Assembly: GCA_021325175.1 (NCBI GenBank)
Contig: JAJPHS010000153.1
Span: 1-64,000, forward strand
Origin: Terriglobia bacterium
Lineage (GTDB): Bacteria > Acidobacteriota > Terriglobia > Bryobacterales > Bryobacteraceae
DNA: 64,000 nucleotides
Reading direction: 5' to 3'
Positions 46,254 to 55,388 of the stretch are shown here, one piece after another. The notes under the pieces are model-generated. The model was given only the letters and a program-made list of their open reading frames with translations, was not told where the DNA came from and searched no databases. The position numbers were made by a program, and so were the translations under genes. The stretch's first letter is position 1, and every line of letters begins with the position of its first letter.

Positions 46254-47030
46254 CTACCTTCCTTGTCCCGGCGGCGTCGTATACTGCTGGGGAACGGCGA
46301 TCTGTATCGTTTGTTTCAGGTCCGGCGATACCGTCACCACGGCGACCGGAATCACCACCTGCTCGCGGCTATTATAAATGACCGGCGAGGCCTGAAAACC
46401 ATCGCCGGTCTGGACCGCCACCGTTCCCTGCATCACCGGATTGGCCGGCGGATGCTTGATGATTTTCAGAAAAAATTTGAACTGGCAGGCCGGCGCGTCG
46501 CGCACCATGTAGGTTGACGCGGCCGATCCGTAAATGATGCGGTCGCCGGTCCAGAACGGGCTTTGATTCTTCGTTGGATCGATGGGCGGGCGCTGCTTGC
46601 CCTGGGGCACGGCGCAGTTGTCGTCTTCGTTGATCTCGATCGCGTTGCCCTCCTGCTGGTTGAAGGTGGCCAGAACCAGGATCGGATTGCGAGTCCGAAG
46701 CTGCGCGTTCTGCTGCCGCAGCTCCTGCGCTTCGGCCTGCGCCTGATTGGTCTGCGCGGTCATCTGCTTCAGCTTCGCTTCGAGTTGCGCCGCGTATTCC
46801 TGATACTGCTTCAACGTTTCCTCGAGTTGCTTGACGCGGGCCATCGCCTGCTCGTAGGTTTTCGGATCGATCTGCTGCTGGGGAATCTCGGGAGCCTTCG
46901 CTTCGCCCTTATCCTGGCTGTAGAACGGAAACAGGACCAGCATCAGGAAACAAAACGTCCCCAACGCGCCGCATAGAATATCGAGCAGCGACATATTGAA
47001 GATGTTGATCTCCCGGTTGCGAGGCTTCAT
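46254..47030 (-). CDS. ExbD/MotB-like membrane protein with coiled coil
   Basis: This 258-residue protein has a short basic N-terminus, one transmembrane helix (about 13-36) with an Asp at position 17 just inside it ('SLLDILCGALG'), and then a periplasmic coiled coil (about 57-108). A beta-rich C-terminal domain (about 112-250) is not OmpA-like and I do not recognise it. The single helix with an Asp, next to a MotA/ExbB-like gene, matches the ion-motive stator partner pattern. The C-terminal domain is the likely specific part of the system. Confidence 0.75.
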   Translation of the reverse strand: MKPRNREINIFNMSLLDILCGALGTFCFLMLVLFPFYSQDKGEAKAPEIPQQQIDPKTYEQAMARVKQLEETLKQYQEYAAQLEAKLKQMTAQTNQAQAEAQELRQQNAQLRTRNPILVLATFNQQEGNAIEINEDDNCAVPQGKQRPPIDPTKNQSPFWTGDRIIYGSAASTYMVRDAPACQFKFFLKIIKHPPANPVMQGTVAVQTGDGFQASPVIYNSREQVVIPVAVVTVSPDLKQTIQIAVPQQYTTPPGQGR

Positions 47031-47034
47031 GATT

Positions 47035-47838
47035 TCAGCCGGCGTAAAGGCGATTGATCAGATTACGAAGAGTATAGGCGCCGGCTAAGTTGACCGCTTT
47101 CTCTTCCTGCTCATTGACGAGGTGCAGCAGATAGACGATGATCGCGCTTTCGGCGAGCGCGACCATGGTGCAATCGAAGCCGACCGAAAGCGTGTGCGCG
47201 ATGGTGGACATGTTGATCTTGGAGGAATCCGCCGGCACCGCGGCGAGCGATGCTCCCAAGCCGATCACCGTTCCGATAAAGCCCAGCGTCGGGATCAGCC
47301 AGGCGATATAGCGAACCAGACCGTAGCGCATATCGACGCGATGCTCGATCAATTCGAGCGCGCTGTCCATCACCGCGACGGTTTGATCCACCGAGCGGCC
47401 GCTCTGGAATTGCAGGATGCACATATCGATCAGGGACGGCAAGAAGCCGTGTTCGCCGTCGAATTGATTGGCCACGCGCTTGCGCAGCACGCCTAAATCG
47501 TGGGCCTGCAAAACGGTGTGCGGATCCTCGGGGAGAAGCCCCATGCGTCCGAACGAGATCTCGCGCGCGCCGATCCTCCAGCGCACGAAAAGTTCGCCCA
47601 GCGCCAAGAAGAAAAACAAGTGCTCGAAGTTTTGAATCGTGAACGGATAGGGGAAATGCGGCGATTGCCGGTCGAGCACCAGTTGCGCGGCGCGGCCGTT
47701 CGGGTCGAGCGCGGCGGTGAGCACGGCGATGAACAATACGCCCAGCGCGGCGGCGCAGGCCATGGTCACGCGGCGGTCCGGCAGAATCCAGAAGGGCTGG
47801 CGATAGGCGGCGTCGGGAATAAGCGTAGCGGGAGTCAT
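47035..47838 (-). CDS. MotA/TolQ/ExbB-family proton channel protein
   Basis: From ATG 47838 the protein has 267 residues. Hydrophobic segments lie at about 25-44, 66-86, 174-200 and 215-242. The last two hold the family core 'PTLGFIGTVIGL' and 'SVGFDCTMVALAESAII'. Such proteins form the pentameric channel of proton-driven complexes with ExbD/MotB partners. The adjacent downstream gene supplies a plausible partner. The start overlaps the FHA gene's stop by 4 bases, so the two are coupled. An earlier start at 47886 has no support. Confidence 0.88.
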   Translation of the reverse strand: MTPATLIPDAAYRQPFWILPDRRVTMACAAALGVLFIAVLTAALDPNGRAAQLVLDRQSPHFPYPFTIQNFEHLFFFLALGELFVRWRIGAREISFGRMGLLPEDPHTVLQAHDLGVLRKRVANQFDGEHGFLPSLIDMCILQFQSGRSVDQTVAVMDSALELIEHRVDMRYGLVRYIAWLIPTLGFIGTVIGLGASLAAVPADSSKINMSTIAHTLSVGFDCTMVALAESAIIVYLLHLVNEQEEKAVNLAGAYTLRNLINRLYAG

Positions 47839-48254
47839 TGGCGGCAATGAGGACAGATTTGGCCGAAACTTTTCACCGCGCCGCATTCGCAGCGGATCAG
47901 CGCTTCCGCCGCGGCGCGGGCGGGCAGAGGCGGAGGAGGCGGATACGCGCCGGGACGCGCGGTATCGGGCGTCAGCGCGCCGGGATGGCGGCTTTCAATC
48001 GCGTCGATCAATTCGGCGACGGAGAGCGTAACGCTGCCCAGGCGCACCTGATCGGCGGCCATGACGATCGCGTGGGTGAGCGGAAAATTCTGCCCGGCGC
48101 GAATCAAAAACGTGCCGTTGCTCGATCCCCGATCGGCCAGCATGAGCGAGCCGTCTTCGTTCAGCCAGATTTCGGCATGAATGCGGCTGACCGAATCGTC
48201 GGCGACCGCCACGTCGCAGCTTCGTTCGCGTCCGATAGTAAACCTCCGCGGCAT
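47835..48254 (-). CDS. FHA-domain protein with C-terminal zinc ribbon
   Basis: This 139-residue cytoplasmic protein begins directly with an FHA domain (about 1-85): GRE (8-10), SVSRIH (21-26) and GSSNGTF (43-49). After a Pro-rich linker, a C-terminal zinc ribbon has C122, C124, C134 and C137. The order (FHA then ribbon) is the reverse of the other zinc-ribbon/FHA protein in the operon. It is the first gene of the cluster; the 126-base gap to the divergent ACT gene should hold its promoter, though I could not define one. Confidence 0.88.
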   Translation of the reverse strand: MPRRFTIGRERSCDVAVADDSVSRIHAEIWLNEDGSLMLADRGSSNGTFLIRAGQNFPLTHAIVMAADQVRLGSVTLSVAELIDAIESRHPGALTPDTARPGAYPPPPPLPARAAAEALIRCECGAVKSFGQICPHCRQ

Positions 48255-48380
48255 GTTTGGAAAGCGATTATAGCGAAGAAAACGGCGCCTGTTTGGCCAT
48301 ACTGCTTAACGACGCAGGCGGGGCAGCGAGATTAGCCGTCTCTCGAAAAATTTTAAAATATTCCGAGCGGGAACAAACGT

Positions 48381-48722
48381 TTGCGGATTCAGTTGCTTAC
48401 CACCGAGCTCGGCATCAGGCGCCTGCCGCCCGATGCGCAAGCGCCGGATTTGCCGTGCGGCGAATTCGTTTCCATCACGCGAACCGCCGAGGAATTATCG
48501 ATTGTCGGCGCCGGGCGCGGCTTCCGCTGCTTTAAATTGGAGGGGCCGCTCGATTTTTCGCTGGTCGGCGTTCTCGCCTCGATTTCCGCGGCGCTCGCCA
48601 AAGCCGGCGTGCCGATTTTCGCCATCTCCACCCACGATACCGACTACATTCTGGTCGGCGAATCGCATCTGGAGCGGGCCATCGCCGCGCTCGAACAGGA
48701 CGGTCATATCGTGCGACGATAA
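48381..48722 (+). CDS. ACT-domain protein
   Basis: This 113-residue protein is best read as a pair of ACT-like units of the ACT_7/CASTOR type. The second has 'FSLVGVLASISAALAKAGVPIFAISTHDTDYILV', seen here as the conserved GVLASIS and the DTDYILV ending. Small proteins of this type are ligand-binding regulators of amino-acid metabolism. TTG 48381 is the only plausible start. The gene precedes the thioredoxin-like gene by 6 bases. Confidence 0.82.
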   Translation: MRIQLLTTELGIRRLPPDAQAPDLPCGEFVSITRTAEELSIVGAGRGFRCFKLEGPLDFSLVGVLASISAALAKAGVPIFAISTHDTDYILVGESHLERAIAALEQDGHIVRR

Positions 48723-48728
48723 GACGAG

Positions 48729-49433
48729 ATGAAACGCGCGATCGCCATTCTGTTTTGGGGCTGTTTGGCTTTCGCGCAGCCGGAAAAGTGGCCGGCGGCG
48801 CTCGAAGCGGATGTGAAATCGGCTCATTGGGCGGCGGCGGAACGGGTCGGCCGGGCGCTTGCCGAAGAGATCGACGCGGGCCGGATGTTCGCCACTTTCG
48901 CCGAATCTGGCGCGGAGGCCAAGGCGCGCAATCTGTTCGCCGATGCGCTGGAACAAAACGGCAAGCCGAGCGAGGCGCTGATCCAGCGCTGTCTGGCGCG
49001 CGGGGTCCTGGCGGTGGATACTTCCTCATCGTGCGCGGCCCGCGCGGCGCTCGAACGCGGCCGGCGTATTGCGCATCTCAAAGCCGAGGTGCTCGCCCGC
49101 CAAGTGAAGATCCCGGCGTCATTTCCGGTCGCCTCCAACGGGCGCGTCACCGTGCTCGCTTTCTCGGCATCCTGGTGCGCGCCCTGCGCGGCGGAGCTGG
49201 ATCGGCTTCGAAAATTCGACCATCCGCGCGCGCAGGTGATGATGCTGGACGTCGATCTGCTTTCGGCGGCGCAGAAGTCGTCTTATGTTCCGCTGGAATC
49301 GCTCGCAGGGCCGGAAGTGCCGCGCTTGTACGTGCTCGATCGCCAGGGGAACATTCGTTTTTATCTCATCGGTTTCGAAGACGACGGTTTTTTTACGGAA
49401 GAGCTGAACTGGATGGTGGACGCGATCGGCTGA
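48729..49433 (+). CDS. Exported thioredoxin-like protein
   Basis: This 234-residue protein has a signal peptide (1-17, ending AFAQ). A helical N-terminal region (about 20-130) with TPR-like Ala-rich helices is followed by a thioredoxin fold (about 135-230) with the active site WCAPC. The C-terminal 'GPEVPRLYVLDRQGNIRF' region carries the cis-Pro. It probably acts as a periplasmic oxidoreductase. It follows the ACT gene by 6 bases and converges on the sensor kinase gene. Confidence 0.85.
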   Translation: MKRAIAILFWGCLAFAQPEKWPAALEADVKSAHWAAAERVGRALAEEIDAGRMFATFAESGAEAKARNLFADALEQNGKPSEALIQRCLARGVLAVDTSSSCAARAALERGRRIAHLKAEVLARQVKIPASFPVASNGRVTVLAFSASWCAPCAAELDRLRKFDHPRAQVMMLDVDLLSAAQKSSYVPLESLAGPEVPRLYVLDRQGNIRFYLIGFEDDGFFTEELNWMVDAIG

Positions 49434-49437
49434 CCAG

Positions 49438-51282
49438 TCACATCGCCCGATGCGCGCGCGCCGCGGCGGAAACGCATCCCAGCATGACGGTGAAATGAAA
49501 TGTGCTGCCTTCTCCCGGCCGGCTTTCGACCCAGATCCGGCCGTCCATCAGAGCCACCAGCCGCGCCGAAATGGTCAGCCCCAGACCGGTTCCCCCGAAT
49601 TTCCGGCTGGTCGATTTGTCGGCTTGCGAGAACGGCTGGAAAATAGATTCCAGTTTCTCCTTGGCGATGCCAATTCCGGTATCGGCCACCGCGAAGTGCA
49701 GCCGCCACTGGTCTCCATCCAAACCTTCGCGGCGCACCGAAAGTTTTACCCCGCCGCGATCGGTGAACTTGATCGCGTTCCCGAGCAGGTTGAGCAGCAC
49801 CTGCCGCATCCGGTTCGGATCGCCCAGGCAAATCTCCGGCACATCCGGCGCGATTTCCATGGTCAGTTCGAGATTTTTCTTCCGCGATTCCTGCCCGAGC
49901 GTTTTCAGGCACTGCGCGGCCACGCGATGCGGGGAAAACTCGATGCGCTCCAGTTCCAGGCGGCCGGCGTCGATTTTCGAAAAATCCAAAATGTCGTTCA
50001 AAATACTCATCAGGGCGAGCGCCGAGTGATTGGCGGTTTCGAGGTAATCGGTCTGCTCCGGATCGAGATTGGTCTCAAGCGCCAGGCCGAGCATTCCCAG
50101 CACGCCGTTCATCGGGGTTCGGATTTCGTGGCTCATGTTGGCGAGAAATTCGGCCTCGGCGCGGCGGGCGCGTTCGGCGATCTTGCGCGCGTGACGAAGC
50201 TTTTCATCCTGCCAGGCGAACAGCACGATCAGAACGGCGAGCAATCCGACCAGGCACAACAAATAGAACGATTGCCGCCGCGCCTCCAGCAGCGTTCGGA
50301 ACAGGTGCGCTTCATGGCTGACCAGCACGCCGGATCGCGCGCCGATTCGCGTCATCGTTCCATCGAAAGCCATGCCGCCGATTTCCGCCGCGATGCGATC
50401 CGCCGCCGATCGCGCCGCGGGCGAAGCGCCAATGCTATATAGAATCGTCGCTTCGGGAACAACCAGCGTGCCGAGCGCGGCGTTTTCACATCCGGCGACG
50501 CGCTGTTCAAGCAGGTCTTCAAAAAGCCGGATGGCCAGGAACGCCGCGTCGGATTGGCCGGTGCAGACTCGCCGCAGCACGTTTTCATAGAGGCGTTCTC
50601 GATCGAAAGTACTCTGTGGGAAAAAGCGCGGCGCAAGGCTCGCCGTAATGGATCCGTCGACCAGGGCGATGCGCCGGCCCTGGAAATCCTCGGGACCGTG
50701 AAAGTTCCGCCGCTTGTCCACCACCAGCGCCAGGCTGTTCTCCCACCACGGCTGGCTGTAATAAACTCCCGGCCGCGCGGCCGGTGCCTGCGCGAACAGC
50801 GGATAAAGATCGATTTTTCCGTTGGCGAAGGAAAGTGCCGGGCCGCCTGGAAGCTCCACCCAGTTGAGGCCGATCCCGCGCCTCCGCGCCGCTTCCTTAA
50901 CGACGTCCACGGCGAATCCGCCGGGTGAGCCGTCGGCGTTTTTCATCATGAAGGGCGGAAAATGGCTGTAGCCGATCCGCCAAACTTCCTTTTTTTCAGG
51001 AAGAAGCAGCCCGATGACGGCAACGGTCAAGCCGATCGTACAGAGTCCGGCGACGCTGAGACACGCCAGGCGGGATTTTGCCTTATGAACGAGGGATCCG
51101 ATTTCTAAATCGTAGGTAAATTCAGCCCGCGCGACTAGATAGATGAATCGCTTAGTACCGACCCTACGAAAAGAACCAAGGGGGCGAGAAGTAACGTTCC
51201 AGCTCGGTCGCCGGCGCGTTTTTTCGCGCGGTTTGGGGGGCCTCGGGTGGTAAACTATAACCAGCCATGAGTTCGCTGTCAC
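49438..51282 (-). CDS. Sensor histidine kinase with periplasmic solute-binding sensor domain
   Basis: The open frame encodes up to 614 residues. A transmembrane segment (about 72-92) precedes an SBP_bac_3-type solute-binding domain (about 97-325, with '[15 protein letters not shown]'), a second helix (about 340-358), HisKA with phospho-His in [12 protein letters not shown], and a HATPase domain with 'NLLGNAIKF' and 'GTGLGLTIS'. It has no receiver domain and no adjacent regulator gene. The only canonical start before the first helix is GTG 51282, which lacks a Shine-Dalgarno and overlaps rpoN, so the true start is uncertain. Confidence 0.85.
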   Translation of the reverse strand: MTANSWLVIVYHPRPPKPREKTRRRPSWNVTSRPLGSFRRVGTKRFIYLVARAEFTYDLEIGSLVHKAKSRLACLSVAGLCTIGLTVAVIGLLLPEKKEVWRIGYSHFPPFMMKNADGSPGGFAVDVVKEAARRRGIGLNWVELPGGPALSFANGKIDLYPLFAQAPAARPGVYYSQPWWENSLALVVDKRRNFHGPEDFQGRRIALVDGSITASLAPRFFPQSTFDRERLYENVLRRVCTGQSDAAFLAIRLFEDLLEQRVAGCENAALGTLVVPEATILYSIGASPAARSAADRIAAEIGGMAFDGTMTRIGARSGVLVSHEAHLFRTLLEARRQSFYLLCLVGLLAVLIVLFAWQDEKLRHARKIAERARRAEAEFLANMSHEIRTPMNGVLGMLGLALETNLDPEQTDYLETANHSALALMSILNDILDFSKIDAGRLELERIEFSPHRVAAQCLKTLGQESRKKNLELTMEIAPDVPEICLGDPNRMRQVLLNLLGNAIKFTDRGGVKLSVRREGLDGDQWRLHFAVADTGIGIAKEKLESIFQPFSQADKSTSRKFGGTGLGLTISARLVALMDGRIWVESRPGEGSTFHFTVMLGCVSAAARAHRAM

Positions 51283-52847
51283 CGCGGCTGCAAGTCAGGG
51301 TCCAACAGAAGCAAATCCTCACGCCGGGGCTGGTCCAAATGGTCAGCCTGCTCCAGTTAAACAAACTGGAGCTGAAAGAGATGATCTCGGCGGAGATCGC
51401 TCAGAATCCGGTGCTGGAGGAAGCGGCTGAGGCTGGCGAGGAGCTTTCGCCGGAGGAATTACAGCCGCTGCTTGAAGCCGAGCGCGTGGCGGACCCCGCC
51501 GATAAATCGATACTGGAAGTCACCGCGGGGCCGGTGGATGGCGAGGGTGCGGAAGCCGACGCGGCCGACATGGAAGCGGCAGCTTTAAGCAATCCGGAAC
51601 CGGTGGTTGAGTCCGCGCCCGCGGAAGCGGCTGAGGCGGTGGAGCCGAAGGCGGCCGATCCGTTCGACGAAATCGATTTCGACGACTATTTCGACGCCTA
51701 TCTCGATCCCGGACACAAAAGCCCGGCGTCGGAAAATATCGAGAAGCCGTCGTTTGAGACGTTTCTCTCTTCGCCGGAAACGCTGAGCGGGCATCTGCAC
51801 GATCAGCTTGCGCTGGTCGCGCTCAGGGAAGAAGTGCGTGACGCGGCCGAAACGGTGATCGGCAATCTGAATGAAAACGGATACCTGACGCTGACGCTCG
51901 AAGAGCTGGCGACGTCGGGGAATCACGCGCCGGAGGACGTCAAGGAAGCGCTGCGCGTGGTTCACACGCTCGATCCGGCGGGGGTCGGCGCGTCCGATCT
52001 GCGCGAATGCCTGCTGTTGCAACTGGAAAGCCGCGGCGGCAAGGACGGCGTGGCGTGGCAGATCGTGCACGATCATTTGAAGCTCGTCCAGTTGCGGCAA
52101 TTCAAGGAAATCGCGCGGCTGCTGAAGCGGCCCATCGAGCACGTGCAGATCGCCGTCGACGTGATCAAGCATCTCGATCCGCGGCCCGGCTTGCGCTATT
52201 CGGGTCCGGGAGCGCGGCAGGTGGAGCCGGACGTTTACATCTCAAAAGACGGCGACGATTACCTGATTACGATCAACGACGACGATGTGCCGCAACTGCG
52301 GCTGAATCCGCAGTATCGCAAGATGCTCGACCGCGAGCAGGAGCCGAATCGCGACGTGCGCAATTACGTCAAGGAACGCTACGCCTCGGCGATCCAGCTC
52401 ATGAAAAATATCGAGCAGCGCAAGCAGACAATTCTCAAGGTCTGCCAGAGCGTGGTTCGCCGCCAGATGGATTTTTTAGAGCACGGAATCGATTTTCTGA
52501 AGCCGATGATGATCAAGGAAATCGCCGAGGAGATCGGCGTGCATCCCTCGACGGTCAGCCGCGCGGTTTCCAACAAATACGCCCACACCCCGCAGGGCGT
52601 TTACGAGCTGCGGTATTTTTTCTCCGAGGCCGTGCAGGGACCTTCGGGCGGCGCCACGCCGCTGCTGATCCTGAAACGCAGGGTGAAGAAAATGATCGAG
52701 GAGGAGGATCCCGCGCATCCGCTCACCGACGAGCAGATCACCGAGCGGCTGCAAGCCGAAGGCATTCATGTGACCCGCCGCACCGTCGCCAAATATCGCG
52801 AGGATATGCGCATCCCGTCGACGCATCAGCGCCGGGTCCGGAACTGA
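51267..52847 (+). CDS. rpoN: RNA polymerase sigma-54 factor
   Basis: This 526-residue protein has the Gln/Leu-rich region I ('[21 protein letters not shown]' region, activator interaction), a long acidic region II (about 45-160), the core-binding domain (about 180-340), and the C-terminal DNA-binding part with the RpoN box [10 protein letters not shown]. It transcribes genes under NtrC-type activators, such as the one at 25.1 kb. hpf follows 15 bases downstream, the usual rpoN-hpf pairing. Its promoter must lie inside or beside the divergent kinase gene. Confidence 0.97.
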   Translation: MSSLSPRLQVRVQQKQILTPGLVQMVSLLQLNKLELKEMISAEIAQNPVLEEAAEAGEELSPEELQPLLEAERVADPADKSILEVTAGPVDGEGAEADAADMEAAALSNPEPVVESAPAEAAEAVEPKAADPFDEIDFDDYFDAYLDPGHKSPASENIEKPSFETFLSSPETLSGHLHDQLALVALREEVRDAAETVIGNLNENGYLTLTLEELATSGNHAPEDVKEALRVVHTLDPAGVGASDLRECLLLQLESRGGKDGVAWQIVHDHLKLVQLRQFKEIARLLKRPIEHVQIAVDVIKHLDPRPGLRYSGPGARQVEPDVYISKDGDDYLITINDDDVPQLRLNPQYRKMLDREQEPNRDVRNYVKERYASAIQLMKNIEQRKQTILKVCQSVVRRQMDFLEHGIDFLKPMMIKEIAEEIGVHPSTVSRAVSNKYAHTPQGVYELRYFFSEAVQGPSGGATPLLILKRRVKKMIEEEDPAHPLTDEQITERLQAEGIHVTRRTVAKYREDMRIPSTHQRRVRN

Positions 52848-52862
52848 CGGAGGTTAAATTTC

Positions 52863-53396
52863 ATGAAAGTCAGCTATCGGGGCATACCTGGCGAATTGCC
52901 CCCGAAAGTGCAGGAAAAGCTGGACGCCAAGTTCGCCAAATTGTCGAAATTGCTGGAACGGCGTGGGGAAAAAGAAGCGCACGTGGTGATCACCACGGAG
53001 CGTCATCTCTACAAGGCCGAGATTACGATTCAGTTCTATGATCACCAGTTGATCGGCATCGGCTCGGACGCGGACCTGTTCACGGCCATGAGCGAGGCGA
53101 TCGAAAAGCTGGAAAAACAGGCTGTCAAGCAGCGGGCCAAATGGCGCGAGAAGCGCCGCGACGGCGAGCCGGAATCCGCCGGGGAAGAACCGGCCGCGGT
53201 CTCCGAGCCGGCGCGCGAGGTGCGGGTGTTTCGCGTAAATCATCATGAGCGGCGCAAGCCAATGACGCTCGAGGAAGCGCTGCTGGAGTTCGACGGCGCC
53301 GATCGCGATTACCTGGTGTATCGCGATGCCGAGCGCGAATGCGTCTCCGTGCTGATACGCCGCCGCGACGGCCACTTCGATCTGATCGAAACGTAA
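52863..53396 (+). CDS. hpf: Ribosome hibernation promoting factor, long form
   Basis: This 177-residue protein has the HPF/YfiA N-terminal domain (about 1-100, with 'YRGIPGELPPKVQEKLDAKFAKL' opening) and a C-terminal dimerisation domain (about 120-175, 'RRKPMTLEEALLEF' and 'YLVYRD'). Long HPF dimerises 70S ribosomes into 100S particles during starvation. A strong GGAGG precedes ATG 52863. It is in an operon with rpoN, the usual arrangement. Confidence 0.96.
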   Translation: MKVSYRGIPGELPPKVQEKLDAKFAKLSKLLERRGEKEAHVVITTERHLYKAEITIQFYDHQLIGIGSDADLFTAMSEAIEKLEKQAVKQRAKWREKRRDGEPESAGEEPAAVSEPAREVRVFRVNHHERRKPMTLEEALLEFDGADRDYLVYRDAERECVSVLIRRRDGHFDLIET

Positions 53397-53422
53397 CCGG
53401 GCCGGCGGCGGGCTGGACCAAA

Positions 53423-53446
53423 AGCTGATAGCCTGTTCAATCAGCT
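53423..53446 (+). other. Perfect inverted repeat directly before the PQQ dehydrogenase start
   Basis: AGCTGAT (53423-53429) and ATCAGCT (53440-53446) are separated by 10 bases and end exactly at ATG 53447. The arms occupy the place where a Shine-Dalgarno would lie. This could be an operator or a translational hairpin. Confidence 0.45.
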
Positions 53447-55387
53447 ATGCGATTTCTGCCAGTCCTCCTTGCCACCACCGTGCTTGCGCAAACTCCGCCC
53501 GGGCGGGCGCAATTTGAAGCGCACTGCTCCGTCTGCCATGGGAGGCGCGGCAACGGCGGCGAGCTCGGACCCGCCATCGCCGAACGCCTGCGCCACTACA
53601 GCGACGCGGAGCTGGCGGCGCTGATTCATGAGGGCCTGCCCAACTCCGGCATGCCCGCCAACAATCTGAGCGCCGGCGACACGCAGTCGCTGATCGAATA
53701 TTTGCGCACGCTGCGGGATTCCGAGGGGGCCATCGCGCGCAGCGTCAAGGTCACCCTCGCCGATGGCCGCGCGCTCGAAGGCCGCGTCATGAATCAAAGC
53801 TCGACGGACATGCAACTGCTCGACACCGGCGGCCGTCTTCATCTACTTCGCGCCAGCGGCAAAGTGTATCGCCAGGTGAGCAGCGATACGGACTGGCCTA
53901 CCTACAATGGCCAGTTCGGGGGGAATCGCTACACCGCGCTCGATCAAATCAATAAGAGCAACCTGTCGCGGCTCGCCCCGCGATGGATTTTTACGCTGAT
54001 GAACACCGCGCGGCTGCAAGTGACGCCGATCGTGGTGGAAGGCGTCATGTACGTCACCAGCGCCAACGAATGCTACGCGCTGGACGCCGGCAGCGGGCGC
54101 GAGATCTGGCACTACCAGCGCCGCCGCACCAAGGATCTGGTCGGCAACGCCGCGGGCGGGATCAATCGCGGCGCGGCGGTATTGGGCGGTCGCCTGTTTA
54201 TGGCGACGGACAATGCGCACCTGATCGCGTTGAACCGCTTTACGGGACGTCTTCTTTGGGAAACCGAAATGGCGGACTGGCATTTGAACTACAACGCGAC
54301 ATCCGCTCCGCTTACCGTCGGCAATCTGGTGATTTCGGGGACCGCCGGCGGCGATGAAGGCGCGCGCGGATTCGTCGCGGCTTTCGACCAGTCCACCGGC
54401 CGGGAGGTGTGGCGTTTCTGGACCGTCCCCAAGCGGGGCGAGCCCGGCTCGGAAACCTGGCAGGGCGACGACATCGACCACCCCAGCGCCGCTACATGGC
54501 TCACCGGCACTTACGATCCGCAGCTCGACACCATCTACTGGCCGACGGGCAATCCCGGACCGGATTTGAACGGCGATGAGCGCGGCGGCGACAATCTTTA
54601 TTCCAGCTCCATCGTCGCGCTGGACGCCAAATCCGGAAAAATGAAGTGGTATTTTCAGTACACCCCGCACAACGTCTGGGATTGGGACGCCGAGCAGCCT
54701 CCGGTGCTGGTCGATACCACCTGGAACGGGCGGCCGAGAAAACTGCTGCTGCACGCCAACCGGAACGGATTTTTCTATGTGCTCGACCGGACCGATGGAA
54801 AACTGCTTCTGGCCAAACCGTTCGTTCACAAGTTGACGTGGGCGCGCGGCGTGGATGAAAAAGGACGCCCCCTTCTCAATCCCAATCAGGAGCCGACCGA
54901 GGAGGGGAATCGCATCTGTCCTTCCCTTGAGGGCGCCACGAACTGGTTCTCGACGTCCTTCAATCCAGCGACGCACCTGTACTACGTGCAGACGCTCGAA
55001 AAGTGCGATCTCTTTACCAAGAGCAAGGCGCCGTGGAAAGCGGGCAGCGGCTATTTCGGCGGATCGTTCGAGCAGGCGCCGGGCGACACCGCGCAAAAAG
55101 TCCTGCGCGCGATCCGCATCGATGACGGCTCCATCGCCTGGGAGCTTCCGCAGGTCGGCCCGGGCAATTCCTGGGGCGGAACGCTCGCAACATCGACGGG
55201 TCTGGTCTTTTTCTGCGAAGACAGCGGCGCGTTCATGGCCGCCGACGCGGCTACGGGCAAACCACTGTGGCAGTTTCAGGCCAACCAGCTATGGAAGGCC
55301 TCGCCGATGACCTACAGGTTCGACGGCAAGCAATACCTTGCCGTCGCCTCCGGTTCGTCGATTCTTTCGTTTGCTTTAATGGATTAA
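53447..55387 (+). CDS. Exported PQQ-dependent dehydrogenase with N-terminal cytochrome c domain
   Basis: This 646-residue protein has a signal peptide (1-15, ending VLAQ). A cytochrome c domain (about 20-90) carries CSVCH as the haem site, then a linker of about 60 residues leads to an eight-bladed quinoprotein beta-propeller (about 145-645). The propeller has the alcohol/glucose-dehydrogenase-like 'TPHNVWDWDAEQPPVL' segment with the probable catalytic Asp. The vicinal Cys-Cys pair of classic alcohol dehydrogenases is absent. It would oxidise an alcohol or sugar in the periplasm and pass electrons to the haem. No PQQ synthesis genes are nearby. Confidence 0.92.
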   Translation: MRFLPVLLATTVLAQTPPGRAQFEAHCSVCHGRRGNGGELGPAIAERLRHYSDAELAALIHEGLPNSGMPANNLSAGDTQSLIEYLRTLRDSEGAIARSVKVTLADGRALEGRVMNQSSTDMQLLDTGGRLHLLRASGKVYRQVSSDTDWPTYNGQFGGNRYTALDQINKSNLSRLAPRWIFTLMNTARLQVTPIVVEGVMYVTSANECYALDAGSGREIWHYQRRRTKDLVGNAAGGINRGAAVLGGRLFMATDNAHLIALNRFTGRLLWETEMADWHLNYNATSAPLTVGNLVISGTAGGDEGARGFVAAFDQSTGREVWRFWTVPKRGEPGSETWQGDDIDHPSAATWLTGTYDPQLDTIYWPTGNPGPDLNGDERGGDNLYSSSIVALDAKSGKMKWYFQYTPHNVWDWDAEQPPVLVDTTWNGRPRKLLLHANRNGFFYVLDRTDGKLLLAKPFVHKLTWARGVDEKGRPLLNPNQEPTEEGNRICPSLEGATNWFSTSFNPATHLYYVQTLEKCDLFTKSKAPWKAGSGYFGGSFEQAPGDTAQKVLRAIRIDDGSIAWELPQVGPGNSWGGTLATSTGLVFFCEDSGAFMAADAATGKPLWQFQANQLWKASPMTYRFDGKQYLAVASGSSILSFALMD

Positions 55388-55388
55388 A

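Noticed and set aside
43166-48254. The FHA/ExbB cluster as a Zorya defence system or a type VI secretion regulatory locus
   Set aside because: ZorC/ZorD-type proteins, helicases, Tss proteins and a VgrG/Hcp set are all absent; only the MotA-like/MotB-like pair and FHA/PP2C parts are shared.
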